Shown here: in pieces, positions 7,288 through 12,430 of the stretch | Position numbering within the stretch: the stretch's first letter is position 1 | Layout: every line of letters starts with the position of its first letter | Assembly (NCBI GenBank): GCA_018714725.1 | Contig: DVMZ01000027.1 | Coordinates: 1 to 12,430 of the forward strand | Direction: 5' to 3' | DNA length: 12,430 nucleotides | Origin: Candidatus Scatosoma pullistercoris | GTDB taxonomy: Bacteria; Bacillota; Clostridia; Christensenellales; Borkfalkiaceae | The notes under the pieces: generated by a model | Seen by the model: only the letters and a program-made list of their open reading frames with translations | What the model was told of the DNA's origin: nothing | Databases searched by the model: none | Position numbers and translations under genes: made by a program

Positions 7288-8916
7288 TTAATACATTCCG
7301 CCCATGTCGCCGCCTGCGGGAGCTGCAGGAGCGGGAGGGGTGGGAATATCGGTCACGATGCTCTCCGTGGTGAGCAGAGTCGCCGCGACGGAAGCCGCAT
7401 TCTGAAGTACGGAACGGGTAACTTTCGTCGGGTCGATGATACCGTTTTCGACCATATCGCAGAATTTATTGTTGAGGGCGTCATAGCCATAGTTGGCTTT
7501 TCTGGAAGCGAGGACTTTATCGACGATGACGGATCCGTCCACGCCGGCATTTTTTGCGATTTGTCTGATGGGTTCTTCCAGCGCTTTGAGAATGATGGCG
7601 GCGCCCGTTTTTTCATCGCCGTCCAATCCGGCCACCAGTTTCTTGACGTCGGGGATCGCTGCGAGGAGCGCGCTGCCGCCGCCGGGTACATAGCCTTCTT
7701 CCACAGCCGCCCTGGTAGCGGCAAGAGCGTCGTCGATACGGAGTTTCTTTTCTTTCATTTCCACTTCGGTTGCCGCGCCGACGCTGATGACGGCTACGCC
7801 GCCTGCAAGTTTGGCAAGTCTTTCCTGCAATTTTTCTCTGTCGTAATCGGATTTGGTTTCCGCGATCTGAGCTTTGATGGAAGCAACGCGCGCTTTGATG
7901 TCTTCCGCATTGCCGGCGCCGTTGATGATGGTGGTGTTTTCTTTGTCAACTTTAACGGTGGCGGCTCTGCCGAGCATATCCGGCGTGACGTCCTTGAATT
8001 CCACGCCGAGGTCGGAAGAAATCACCTGGCCGCCCGTCAGCACGGCGATATCCTGCAGCATTTCCTTTCTTCTGTCGCCGAAGCCGGGGGCTTTGACGGC
8101 AACGGAATTGAATACGCCTTTGAGTTTGTTGACAATCAAAGCAGCCAATGCGTCGCCTTCCACGTCTTCCGCGATGATCAGGAGCCTTGCGCCCTGCTGG
8201 GCAAGGGGCTCGATAACAGGCAGAATTTCCTGAAGATTGGAAATTTTTTTATCGGTGATGAGGATGTAAGGATTGTCGAGAACGGCTTCCATCTTGTCTG
8301 TGTTGGTCACCATGTAGGCGGAAGCATAGCCGCGATCGAACTGCATGCCTTCGACGGTGTTGAGTTCGGTGTGCATGGACTTGCCTTCCTCAACGGTGAT
8401 TACGCCGTCTTTTCCGACGATTTCCATTGCCTTTGCGATGAGGGAACCGATTTCCTTATCGCCCGCAGAAATGGAAGCTACCTGTTCGATGGCTTTCTGG
8501 CTTTCCACGGATTTAGAGATTCCTTTGACATATTTGACCGTCTCATCCACGGCTTTTTCGATGCCTTTTTTGAGAATGATGGGATTGGCGCCCGCCGCGA
8601 GATTTTTCAGGCCTTCTCTCACGATCGCCTGTGCGAGAACCACGGCGGTGGTGGTGCCGTCGCCCGCGACGTCGTTGGTCTTGGTGGAAACTTCTTTGAC
8701 GAGCTGTGCGCCCATATTTTCAAACGGATCTTTCAGTTCGATTTCCTTGGCAATCGTCACGCCGTCGTTGGTAATGAGGGGAGCGCCGAACTTTTTGTCG
8801 AGAACGACGTTTCTTCCTTTGGGGCCGAGGGTGATTTTCACTGTATCGGCCAGAGTGTTTACGCCCGTTTCCAGGGCTTTTCTTGCTTCGTCTCCGTATT
8901 TGATCTGCTTAGCCAT
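7288..8916 (-). CDS. groEL: Chaperonin GroEL (Hsp60)
   Basis: GroEL is the 14-mer cytosolic chaperonin that folds proteins in an ATP-driven chamber capped by GroES. The 542-residue product begins MAKQIKYGDEARKALETGVN. It carries the ATP-site elements TLGPKGRNVVLDKKFG, NDGVT with D51, and DGTTTAVVLAQ with D86. RIDDALAATRAAVEEG near residue 397 contains the catalytic Asp for ATP hydrolysis. The C-terminus ends in a short GGDMGGMY, a brief form of the usual Gly-Met tail. Length is typical and no residue of the nucleotide site looks altered. The start is supported by AAGGAG (complement at 8928-8933) 10 bases upstream. It follows groES by 131 bp, longer than the few tens of bases usual in groESL operons. 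A 457-codon open frame on the opposite strand is a compositional shadow. Confidence 0.98.
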   Translation of the reverse strand: MAKQIKYGDEARKALETGVNTLADTVKITLGPKGRNVVLDKKFGAPLITNDGVTIAKEIELKDPFENMGAQLVKEVSTKTNDVAGDGTTTAVVLAQAIVREGLKNLAAGANPIILKKGIEKAVDETVKYVKGISKSVESQKAIEQVASISAGDKEIGSLIAKAMEIVGKDGVITVEEGKSMHTELNTVEGMQFDRGYASAYMVTNTDKMEAVLDNPYILITDKKISNLQEILPVIEPLAQQGARLLIIAEDVEGDALAALIVNKLKGVFNSVAVKAPGFGDRRKEMLQDIAVLTGGQVISSDLGVEFKDVTPDMLGRAATVKVDKENTTIINGAGNAEDIKARVASIKAQIAETKSDYDREKLQERLAKLAGGVAVISVGAATEVEMKEKKLRIDDALAATRAAVEEGYVPGGGSALLAAIPDVKKLVAGLDGDEKTGAAIILKALEEPIRQIAKNAGVDGSVIVDKVLASRKANYGYDALNNKFCDMVENGIIDPTKVTRSVLQNAASVAATLLTTESIVTDIPTPPAPAAPAGGDMGGMY

Positions 8917-8940
8917 AATAGTTTGTCTCCTTAATAAATA

Positions 8941-8989
8941 CTAATGAATACTGATGAATAAACTGCTGAATCGCTGATAAATTCTGAAT
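8941..8989. repeat. Degenerate short tandem repeat in the groES-groEL spacer
   Basis: Read on the + strand, five consecutive units begin with CT and resemble CTGATGAATA: CTAATGAATA (8941-8950), CTGATGAATAAA, CTGCTGAATCG, CTGATAAATT and CTGAATTAA. The first two are nine of ten identical; the rest drift. The region lies just upstream of the groEL ribosome binding site and is AT-rich, so it may simply be unstructured leader that drifted by slippage. No function can be assigned. Confidence 0.45.
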
Positions 8990-8999
8990 TAACTTTTTC

Positions 9000-9018
9000 T
9001 TCCGGACAAGAGCCGGAA
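9000..9018 (-). other. Hairpin in the groES-groEL spacer
   Basis: TTCCGG (9000-9005) and CCGGAA (9013-9018) form a 6-bp GC-rich stem with a 7-base loop about 30 bp after the groES stop. On the transcribed (-) strand it is followed by GAAAAAG and not by a U-run, so it should not terminate transcription. It may mark an mRNA processing or stabilising site that sets different levels of groES and groEL. A weak promoter-like pair for groEL alone overlaps here (TTGTCC, 17-bp spacer, CAGAAT on the - strand, 9009 to 8981), but each box matches consensus at only four of six positions. Confidence 0.45.
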
Positions 9019-9047
9019 CTGAGTAACGGTCTGGAAGAATTATCCGA

Positions 9048-9335
9048 TCAATCTTCGACAACGGCAAGGATGTCGCTCTGTTTGATGATGGTGAATTCTT
9101 TGCCGTCCACTTTGAAATCGGAGCCTGCATATTTGGAGCAAAGCACCTTATCTCCCACTTTCACCTGCATCTGCACTTCTTTCCCGTCGATGATTCCGCC
9201 GGGGCCGACGGCAACGACGATGCAGGTCTGGGGTTTTTCCTGCGCAGAAGAGGGAAGGAAGAATCCGCTCTTGGTCTTTTCTTCGACGGTCACGCTTTCC
9301 ACGACCACTTTGTCGAACAACGGTTTGATATTCAT
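9048..9335 (-). CDS. groES: Co-chaperonin GroES (Hsp10)
   Basis: GroES forms the heptameric lid of the GroEL chamber. The 95-residue protein starts MNIKPLFDKVVVESV, matching the family opening, and contains the mobile-loop segment EEKTKSGFFLPSSAQEKP, the VVAVGPGG turn, VKVGDKVLCSKYAGSDFKVDGKEF, and the ending SDILAVVED. The mobile loop normally carries a G-G-I/L-x-L-type GroEL-binding patch; here it reads SGFFLPSSA, with Phe-Phe-Leu in the hydrophobic position. The length is standard. The start has a strong GGAGGT (complement at 9346-9351) 10 bases upstream. It is the first gene of the groESL operon, divergent from the dCMP deaminase gene across a 263-bp intergenic region that holds both promoters. 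Confidence 0.97.
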   Translation of the reverse strand: MNIKPLFDKVVVESVTVEEKTKSGFFLPSSAQEKPQTCIVVAVGPGGIIDGKEVQMQVKVGDKVLCSKYAGSDFKVDGKEFTIIKQSDILAVVED

Positions 9336-9434
9336 AAGTGATGAAACCTCCGGAATATTTTTGTCCGCGTTTCGGCACGGAAGAGTTGTCAGAATTCTCC
9401 TTGCTGTTACGGACTGTAAATTTTTACCGTTATT

Positions 9435-9462
9435 ATTATAAACCGGGAAAGAGGGAACTCAA
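9435..9462 (-). promoter_or_regulatory. groESL promoter, sigma-A type
   Basis: On the - strand, TTGAGT (complement 9457-9462) and a perfect TATAAT (complement 9435-9440) are separated by 16 bp. A run of A/T tracts just upstream (9463-9510) resembles an UP element. Transcription would begin near 9428, giving a leader of about 90 bases. At the presumed start is a small dyad, GTAAA-TT-TTTAC (9416-9427). I find no CIRCE sequence (TTAGCACTC-N9-GAGTGCTAA) and no CtsR-type GGTCAAA repeat between 9336 and 9598. Confidence 0.65.
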
Positions 9463-9544
9463 ACAAAAAAATAAAAATAAATGGAGAAAGAAAACAGAAA
9501 AATTTATTTTTAGGGAAGGGAAGCTGTTTTTCTTTCCGAAAAGA

Positions 9545-9573
9545 TTGCGTTTTGAGGAAAAATGTGGTACAAT
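9545..9573 (+). promoter_or_regulatory. Promoter of the dCMP deaminase gene
   Basis: TTGCGT (9545-9550) lies 17 bp before TACAAT (9568-9573), which is preceded by TGG, forming an extended -10. The -10 matches consensus at five of six positions; the -35 only at three, which the TGn extension may offset. Transcription would start near 9580, just upstream of the GGAGGA ribosome site at 9585-9590. It faces away from the groES promoter, whose -35 is about 85 bp to the left. Confidence 0.6.
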
Positions 9574-9598
9574 AAAGGACAAACGGAGGAGAAAAGCG

Positions 9599-10075
9599 AT
9601 GAACAGGACGGATAAATGGGATCGGCGTTTTATGGAACTGACCGAAACGGTCGCCGGGTGGTCGAGTTGTTTTCAGGAAAACCGTCATGTGGGCGCGATA
9701 ATCGTCCGAGACAAACGGGTGATGACGACCGGCTATAACGGGGCGCCGGCGGGAATAAAGAGCTGCGAAGAAAAGGGCGAATGTCTGCGCCGCAAGCTGA
9801 ATATCCCGAGCGGGACAAAACAGGAGCTCTGTTTTGCCGTGCATGCCGAGCAGAACGCGATTATCCAGGCGGCAAAATACGGTATCAATGTCAACGGCGC
9901 CACGCTGTATTGCACGCATCAGCCTTGTGTGATCTGCGCGAAAATGATCATCAATGCCGGCATTTCCCGCGTGGTGTACAGAGACGGCTATCCCGATGAT
10001 TTTTCCTTAAAACTGTTTGAGGAAGCGGGCGTGAAAGTAGAGAAATATCTCGGAGCCGATGACGGGAACCCTTGA
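9599..10075 (+). CDS. comEB: dCMP deaminase (ComEB-like, cytidine/deoxycytidylate deaminase family)
   Basis: Deoxycytidylate deaminase converts dCMP to dUMP, supplying thymidylate synthase in the cytosol. The 158-residue product has the zinc site HAEQNA (H82-A83-E84, with E84 the proton shuttle) and PCVICAK (P109, C110, C113). The substrate-side segment VGAIIVRDKRVMTTGYNGAPAG near the N-terminus and GYPDD near the C-terminus are usual in this family. An open frame reaches back to 9338, but I chose ATG 9599: it has GGAGGA 8 bases upstream, sits just after the candidate promoter, and starts the protein at the normal family position; the extra upstream frame is Lys/Arg/Phe-rich and unlike any domain. 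The ComEB name comes from the Bacillus competence locus, but the enzyme is metabolic. A cyclophilin gene follows after 93 bp without a clear terminator between them. Confidence 0.92.
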   Translation: MNRTDKWDRRFMELTETVAGWSSCFQENRHVGAIIVRDKRVMTTGYNGAPAGIKSCEEKGECLRRKLNIPSGTKQELCFAVHAEQNAIIQAAKYGINVNGATLYCTHQPCVICAKMIINAGISRVVYRDGYPDDFSLKLFEEAGVKVEKYLGADDGNP

Positions 10076-10168
10076 GGATTCCGCCGGAAAAGAAAAGCCG
10101 GATCGGTTCCTGCAAACAGAAAGCGCGAGAAAGTATAGAAATTCGCCGAAGGGCAAAAAGGAGCAAGT

Positions 10169-10687
10169 ATGAATCCCATTGTAACGTTTGAAATGGAAAA
10201 CGGGAAAAGTTTCAAAGCGGAGCTGTATCCCGATAAAGCACCCAATACCGTCAATAATTTTCTGTCTCTGGTCAGAAAAGGTTTTTATGACGGCTTGATT
10301 TTTCACCGGGTGATTTCCGGTTTCATGATTCAGGGCGGAGACCCGAACGGGACGGGTATGGGCGGGCCCGGATATCGCATCCGCGGCGAGTTTTCTCATA
10401 ACGGCTTTGAAAAGAACGATGTTTCTCATAAGCGCGGCGTATTGTCTATGGCGCGTGCGCAGAATCCCGATTCTGCGGGGTCGCAGTTTTTTGTGATGCA
10501 TGCAGACGGCGAATTTCTGGACGGGGATTATGCGGCATTCGGCGCCGTGTCCGAAGGAATGGAGACGGTGGACGAAATCGCGCAGGTGAAAACCGATTGG
10601 AGCGATCGCCCTTGTGAAGTGCAAAAGATCAAAAAAGTGACGGCGGAAACTTTCGGGCAGGAGTATCCTGAACCCGAAAAAATTTGA
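10169..10687 (+). CDS. Cyclophilin-type peptidyl-prolyl cis-trans isomerase, cytosolic
   Basis: Cyclophilins catalyse cis-trans isomerisation of X-Pro bonds and assist protein folding. The 172-residue protein has no signal peptide, so it should be cytosolic (PpiB-like). Active-site residues are visible in FHRVISGFMIQGGD (R47, F52, Q55), followed by GTGMGGPGY, GVLSMARAQNPDSAGSQFFV and FLDGDYAAFGAV. The Trp and His that contact cyclosporin in human cyclophilin A are replaced by Phe and Tyr in FLDGDY, as is common in bacterial members. A short charged C-terminal extension ends EYPEPEKI. The ATG has AAGGAG 5 bases upstream. No strong promoter is seen in the 93 bp before it, so it is probably read from the dCMP deaminase promoter. 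The 152 bp after it hold no clear terminator or promoter, only two copies of CTTTTCGG 36 bp apart. Confidence 0.93.
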   Translation: MNPIVTFEMENGKSFKAELYPDKAPNTVNNFLSLVRKGFYDGLIFHRVISGFMIQGGDPNGTGMGGPGYRIRGEFSHNGFEKNDVSHKRGVLSMARAQNPDSAGSQFFVMHADGEFLDGDYAAFGAVSEGMETVDEIAQVKTDWSDRPCEVQKIKKVTAETFGQEYPEPEKI

Positions 10688-10839
10688 GTCTTAATGCTTT
10701 TCGGAATTTTGTGAAATACGGTCTTTTCGGTCCGGAAATTGCCGTCCGGTCTGTCGGGCGATGACGGAAAGAACGAAAGGCGCGAAATCCGTTTTGCTTT
10801 ACTAAAACAGGCGGACAGAGAAAAAATACAGGAGAAATT

Positions 10840-12276
10840 ATGACCGATCATTCTATTTATCAGAACCCGCTTTGCACGCGTTATGCCGGCAAAGAGATGC
10901 AGCATGCCTTTTCTGACGAAAAGCGTTTCCGCCTTTGGAGAAAACTCTGGATCGCGTTGGCGGAATCGGAAATGGAGCTTGGCCTGAATATTACGCCCGA
11001 ACAGGTGGCGGAATTGAAAAAATATGCCGATGACATCAATTACGACCAGGCGGAAACTTATGAAAAGGAAGTGCGTCATGACGTCATGGCGCATGTAAAA
11101 GCCTATGGCGCGCAGGCAAAAAGCGCAATGCCCATTATTCATCTGGGCGCGACGAGTTGTTTTGTCAATTGTAATTCCGAAATTATCATGATCGACGAAG
11201 CGCTGGATATCATCCGGAGAAAGCTCGTCAATGTGATGGACAAGCTGAAAAATTTTGCGCTCAGATATAAAGAATTGCCTGCGCTCGGGTTTACTCATCT
11301 TCAACCCGCTCAGCTGACTACGGTCGGAAAGCGCGCGACGCTTTGGTTGCAGGATCTGGAAATGGATTACCGGAATCTGATGAATCTTAAGTCGCAGGTC
11401 AAATTGCGCGGCGTTAAGGGAACGACGGGTACCCAGGCGAGTTTTCTCGAACTTTTTGACGGAGATGAAGAAAAAGTCAAAGCGCTGGAAAAGAAAGTCG
11501 TCGGGAAGCTGGGATATGAAAAGGTATACGGTGTTACGGGCCAGACTTATCCGAGAAAATTCGATTATAACGTTCTGTGCGTGCTTTCGCAGATTGCGCA
11601 GAGCGCCTACAAGTTTTCCAACGATATCCGGATTCTGCAGAGCATGAAAGAGATCGAAGAACCCTTTGAAAAGAGTCAGATCGGTTCGTCGGCCATGGCG
11701 TACAAACGCAATCCCATGCGTTGCGAAAGAATCGGTTCGCTGGCCAGATATGTGGTGTCTTTGCCGCTCAACAGCGCGGTTACTTCTTCCACGCAATGGC
11801 TGGAGAGGACGCTTGACGATTCTGCGAACCGCCGGATTGTCAACGCGCAGGCGTTCCTCGCCGTAGATGCGATTCTCAATATATATATGAACGTTTCGGA
11901 AAACCTCGTCGTTTATGAAAAGGTCATCGCGAAACACATTAAGGCGGAATTGCCGTTTATGGCAACCGAAAATATCATGATGGAATGCGTCAAAGCGGGC
12001 GGAAATCGCCAGGCGCTGCATGAGAGAATCCGCGTTCTTTCTATGGAAGCGGGTAAAAAGGTGAAAGAAGAAGGCGGAGAAAATAATTTGATCGAGCTCA
12101 TTGAAAAAGATGAGATGTTCCGGGCCGTGTGGAATCGGATGGACGAAATTCTCGATGCGAAGAAATTTATCGGCCGTGCGCCTTCTCAGACGGTAGAATT
12201 CATCCAAAACGAAATTGATCCGATTTTGGAAGAAAATCGCGAAGTGCTCGGGGAAAAAGGAAACGTACAGATCTGA
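10840..12276 (+). CDS. purB: Adenylosuccinate lyase
   Basis: PurB works twice in purine synthesis: it releases fumarate from SAICAR to give AICAR, and from adenylosuccinate to give AMP. The protein (478 residues) shows the fumarase/aspartase fold signature SSAMAYKRNPM, with the catalytic Ser at 283/284 in the mobile loop. Substrate-binding blocks include HDVMAH (80-85), HLGATS (101-106) and GFTHLQPAQLTTVGKR with H153 as the likely general acid, plus RGVKGTTGTQASFL and ERTLDDSANRRI. Long blocks match, from memory, the animal ADSL enzymes more than the short Bacillus PurB, so this is the longer ADSL-like class. The ATG at 10840 has GGAG 5 bases upstream and gives the family-typical opening. No other purine gene adjoins it, and I see no purine riboswitch upstream. 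A strong hairpin follows about 50 bp after the stop. Confidence 0.96.
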   Translation: MTDHSIYQNPLCTRYAGKEMQHAFSDEKRFRLWRKLWIALAESEMELGLNITPEQVAELKKYADDINYDQAETYEKEVRHDVMAHVKAYGAQAKSAMPIIHLGATSCFVNCNSEIIMIDEALDIIRRKLVNVMDKLKNFALRYKELPALGFTHLQPAQLTTVGKRATLWLQDLEMDYRNLMNLKSQVKLRGVKGTTGTQASFLELFDGDEEKVKALEKKVVGKLGYEKVYGVTGQTYPRKFDYNVLCVLSQIAQSAYKFSNDIRILQSMKEIEEPFEKSQIGSSAMAYKRNPMRCERIGSLARYVVSLPLNSAVTSSTQWLERTLDDSANRRIVNAQAFLAVDAILNIYMNVSENLVVYEKVIAKHIKAELPFMATENIMMECVKAGGNRQALHERIRVLSMEAGKKVKEEGGENNLIELIEKDEMFRAVWNRMDEILDAKKFIGRAPSQTVEFIQNEIDPILEENREVLGEKGNVQI

Positions 12277-12323
12277 ATTCAAGAAAAAAATTTGATAAAA
12301 AAAATATCGATACAGAATTTTCA

Positions 12324-12361
12324 GCCAAAAGCCGGGGAACATCAGTTCTCCGGCTTTTGGC
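12324..12361. terminator. Intrinsic terminator after purB
   Basis: Arms at 12324-12340 and 12345-12361 form a 17-bp stem (one G-U pair) with an ATCA loop. The core reads AAAAGCCGG...CCGGCTTTT, so an A-tract precedes and a T-tract follows the GC-rich stem on either strand, the layout of a bidirectional intrinsic terminator. It lies 47 bp beyond the purB stop and likely ends that transcript. It could also stop anything converging from the right. Confidence 0.85.
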
Positions 12362-12376
12362 GTCTGAATAAAAAAG

Positions 12377-12389
12377 TTTTGTCGAAAAA
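12377..12389 (+). promoter_or_regulatory. Spo0A-box-like sequence in the AT-rich region at the right end
   Basis: TTTTGTCGAAAAA contains TGTCGAA, a match to the Spo0A box (TGNCGAA), with the T- and A-flanks seen in strong sites. It is followed by AT-rich sequence with -10-like options (AATAAT at 12405, TATAAA at 12410) and ends at the window edge. If real, it would regulate a + strand gene beyond 12430. The seven-base core is expected several times by chance in a window of this size, and I have no proof that the organism has Spo0A. Confidence 0.3.
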
Positions 12390-12430
12390 TGTAGGAAAAA
12401 AATAAATAATATAAACAATATTGATAAGCA

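Noticed and set aside
7561..8934. 457-codon open frame on the + strand antisense to groEL.
   Set aside because: Phe/Asp/His-rich translation without domain character, fully inside groEL. Long antisense frames are common opposite groEL because of its codon use.
8909..9130. 73-codon - strand frame bridging the groES 3' end and the groES-groEL spacer.
   Set aside because: It is an out-of-frame reading of the groES end continued into the spacer, overlaps the groEL start, and has no domain.
9338..9598. 87-codon N-terminal extension of the dCMP deaminase frame.
   Set aside because: Crosses the groES promoter region and the candidate promoter at 9545-9573, is Lys/Arg/Phe-rich, and lies upstream of a strong ribosome site and the family-typical start at 9599.
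10674..10704. Inverted repeat CCGAAAA / TTTTCGG at the end of the cyclophilin gene as a terminator.
   Set aside because: The 17-base loop and 7-bp AT-rich stem are weak, and no T-run follows directly. It may be chance.
10688..10839. Purine riboswitch or PurR site upstream of purB.
   Set aside because: I could not find the conserved purine-riboswitch junction sequences or a clear PurR box in the 152-bp spacer.
10528..12342. 604-codon open frame on the - strand antisense to purB and the end of the cyclophilin gene.
   Set aside because: Covers clearly real genes on the other strand, is Phe/Arg/His-rich, and has no recognisable domain.

Overview
This 12.4 kb window carries nine housekeeping genes from a low-to-mid GC Gram-positive bacterium, most likely an anaerobic member of the Clostridia. 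The reasons are the order miaB-mutS-mutL-miaA followed by a YnbB-type PLP enzyme, an endonuclease-type MutL (DQHAxxE metal-site motif, so no MutH is needed), strong GGAGG-like ribosome binding sites, and an adenylosuccinate lyase of the roughly 475-residue class. I see no phage, insertion sequence, CRISPR, toxin-antitoxin or defence genes, and no tRNA or rRNA. I cannot assign a genus.

Region 1 (1-5801, + strand) is a tight operon: the 3' end of miaB, then mutS, mutL and miaA, with gaps of 16 bp and 1 bp and a 1-bp overlap. MutS and MutL form the core of DNA mismatch repair. MiaA and MiaB act in sequence on A37 of tRNAs that read UNN codons (i6A, then ms2i6A).

Region 2 (5802-7113, + strand) begins with a striking pair of 13-bp palindromes just after the miaA stop. 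They overlap a candidate extended -10 element in front of a YnbB-like PLP enzyme. This is the most interesting regulatory signal in the window. hfq, often found after miaA in related genomes, is absent here.

Region 3 (7114-9598) holds two strong hairpins between the convergent ynbB-like gene and groEL, then the groES-groEL chaperonin operon on the - strand. groESL has a good sigma-A-type promoter but no visible CIRCE element, and an unusually long groES-groEL spacer (131 bp) containing a hairpin and a degenerate repeat.

Region 4 (9599-12430, + strand) is divergent from groES: dCMP deaminase (comEB-like), a cytosolic cyclophilin peptidyl-prolyl isomerase, and purB. A strong hairpin terminator follows purB, then an AT-rich stretch with a Spo0A-box-like sequence that probably belongs to a gene beyond the window.

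I did not find a convincing undescribed system. The leads worth checking are the paired operator upstream of the YnbB-like gene, the CIRCE-less groESL control region, and small sequence peculiarities in MutL and PurB.
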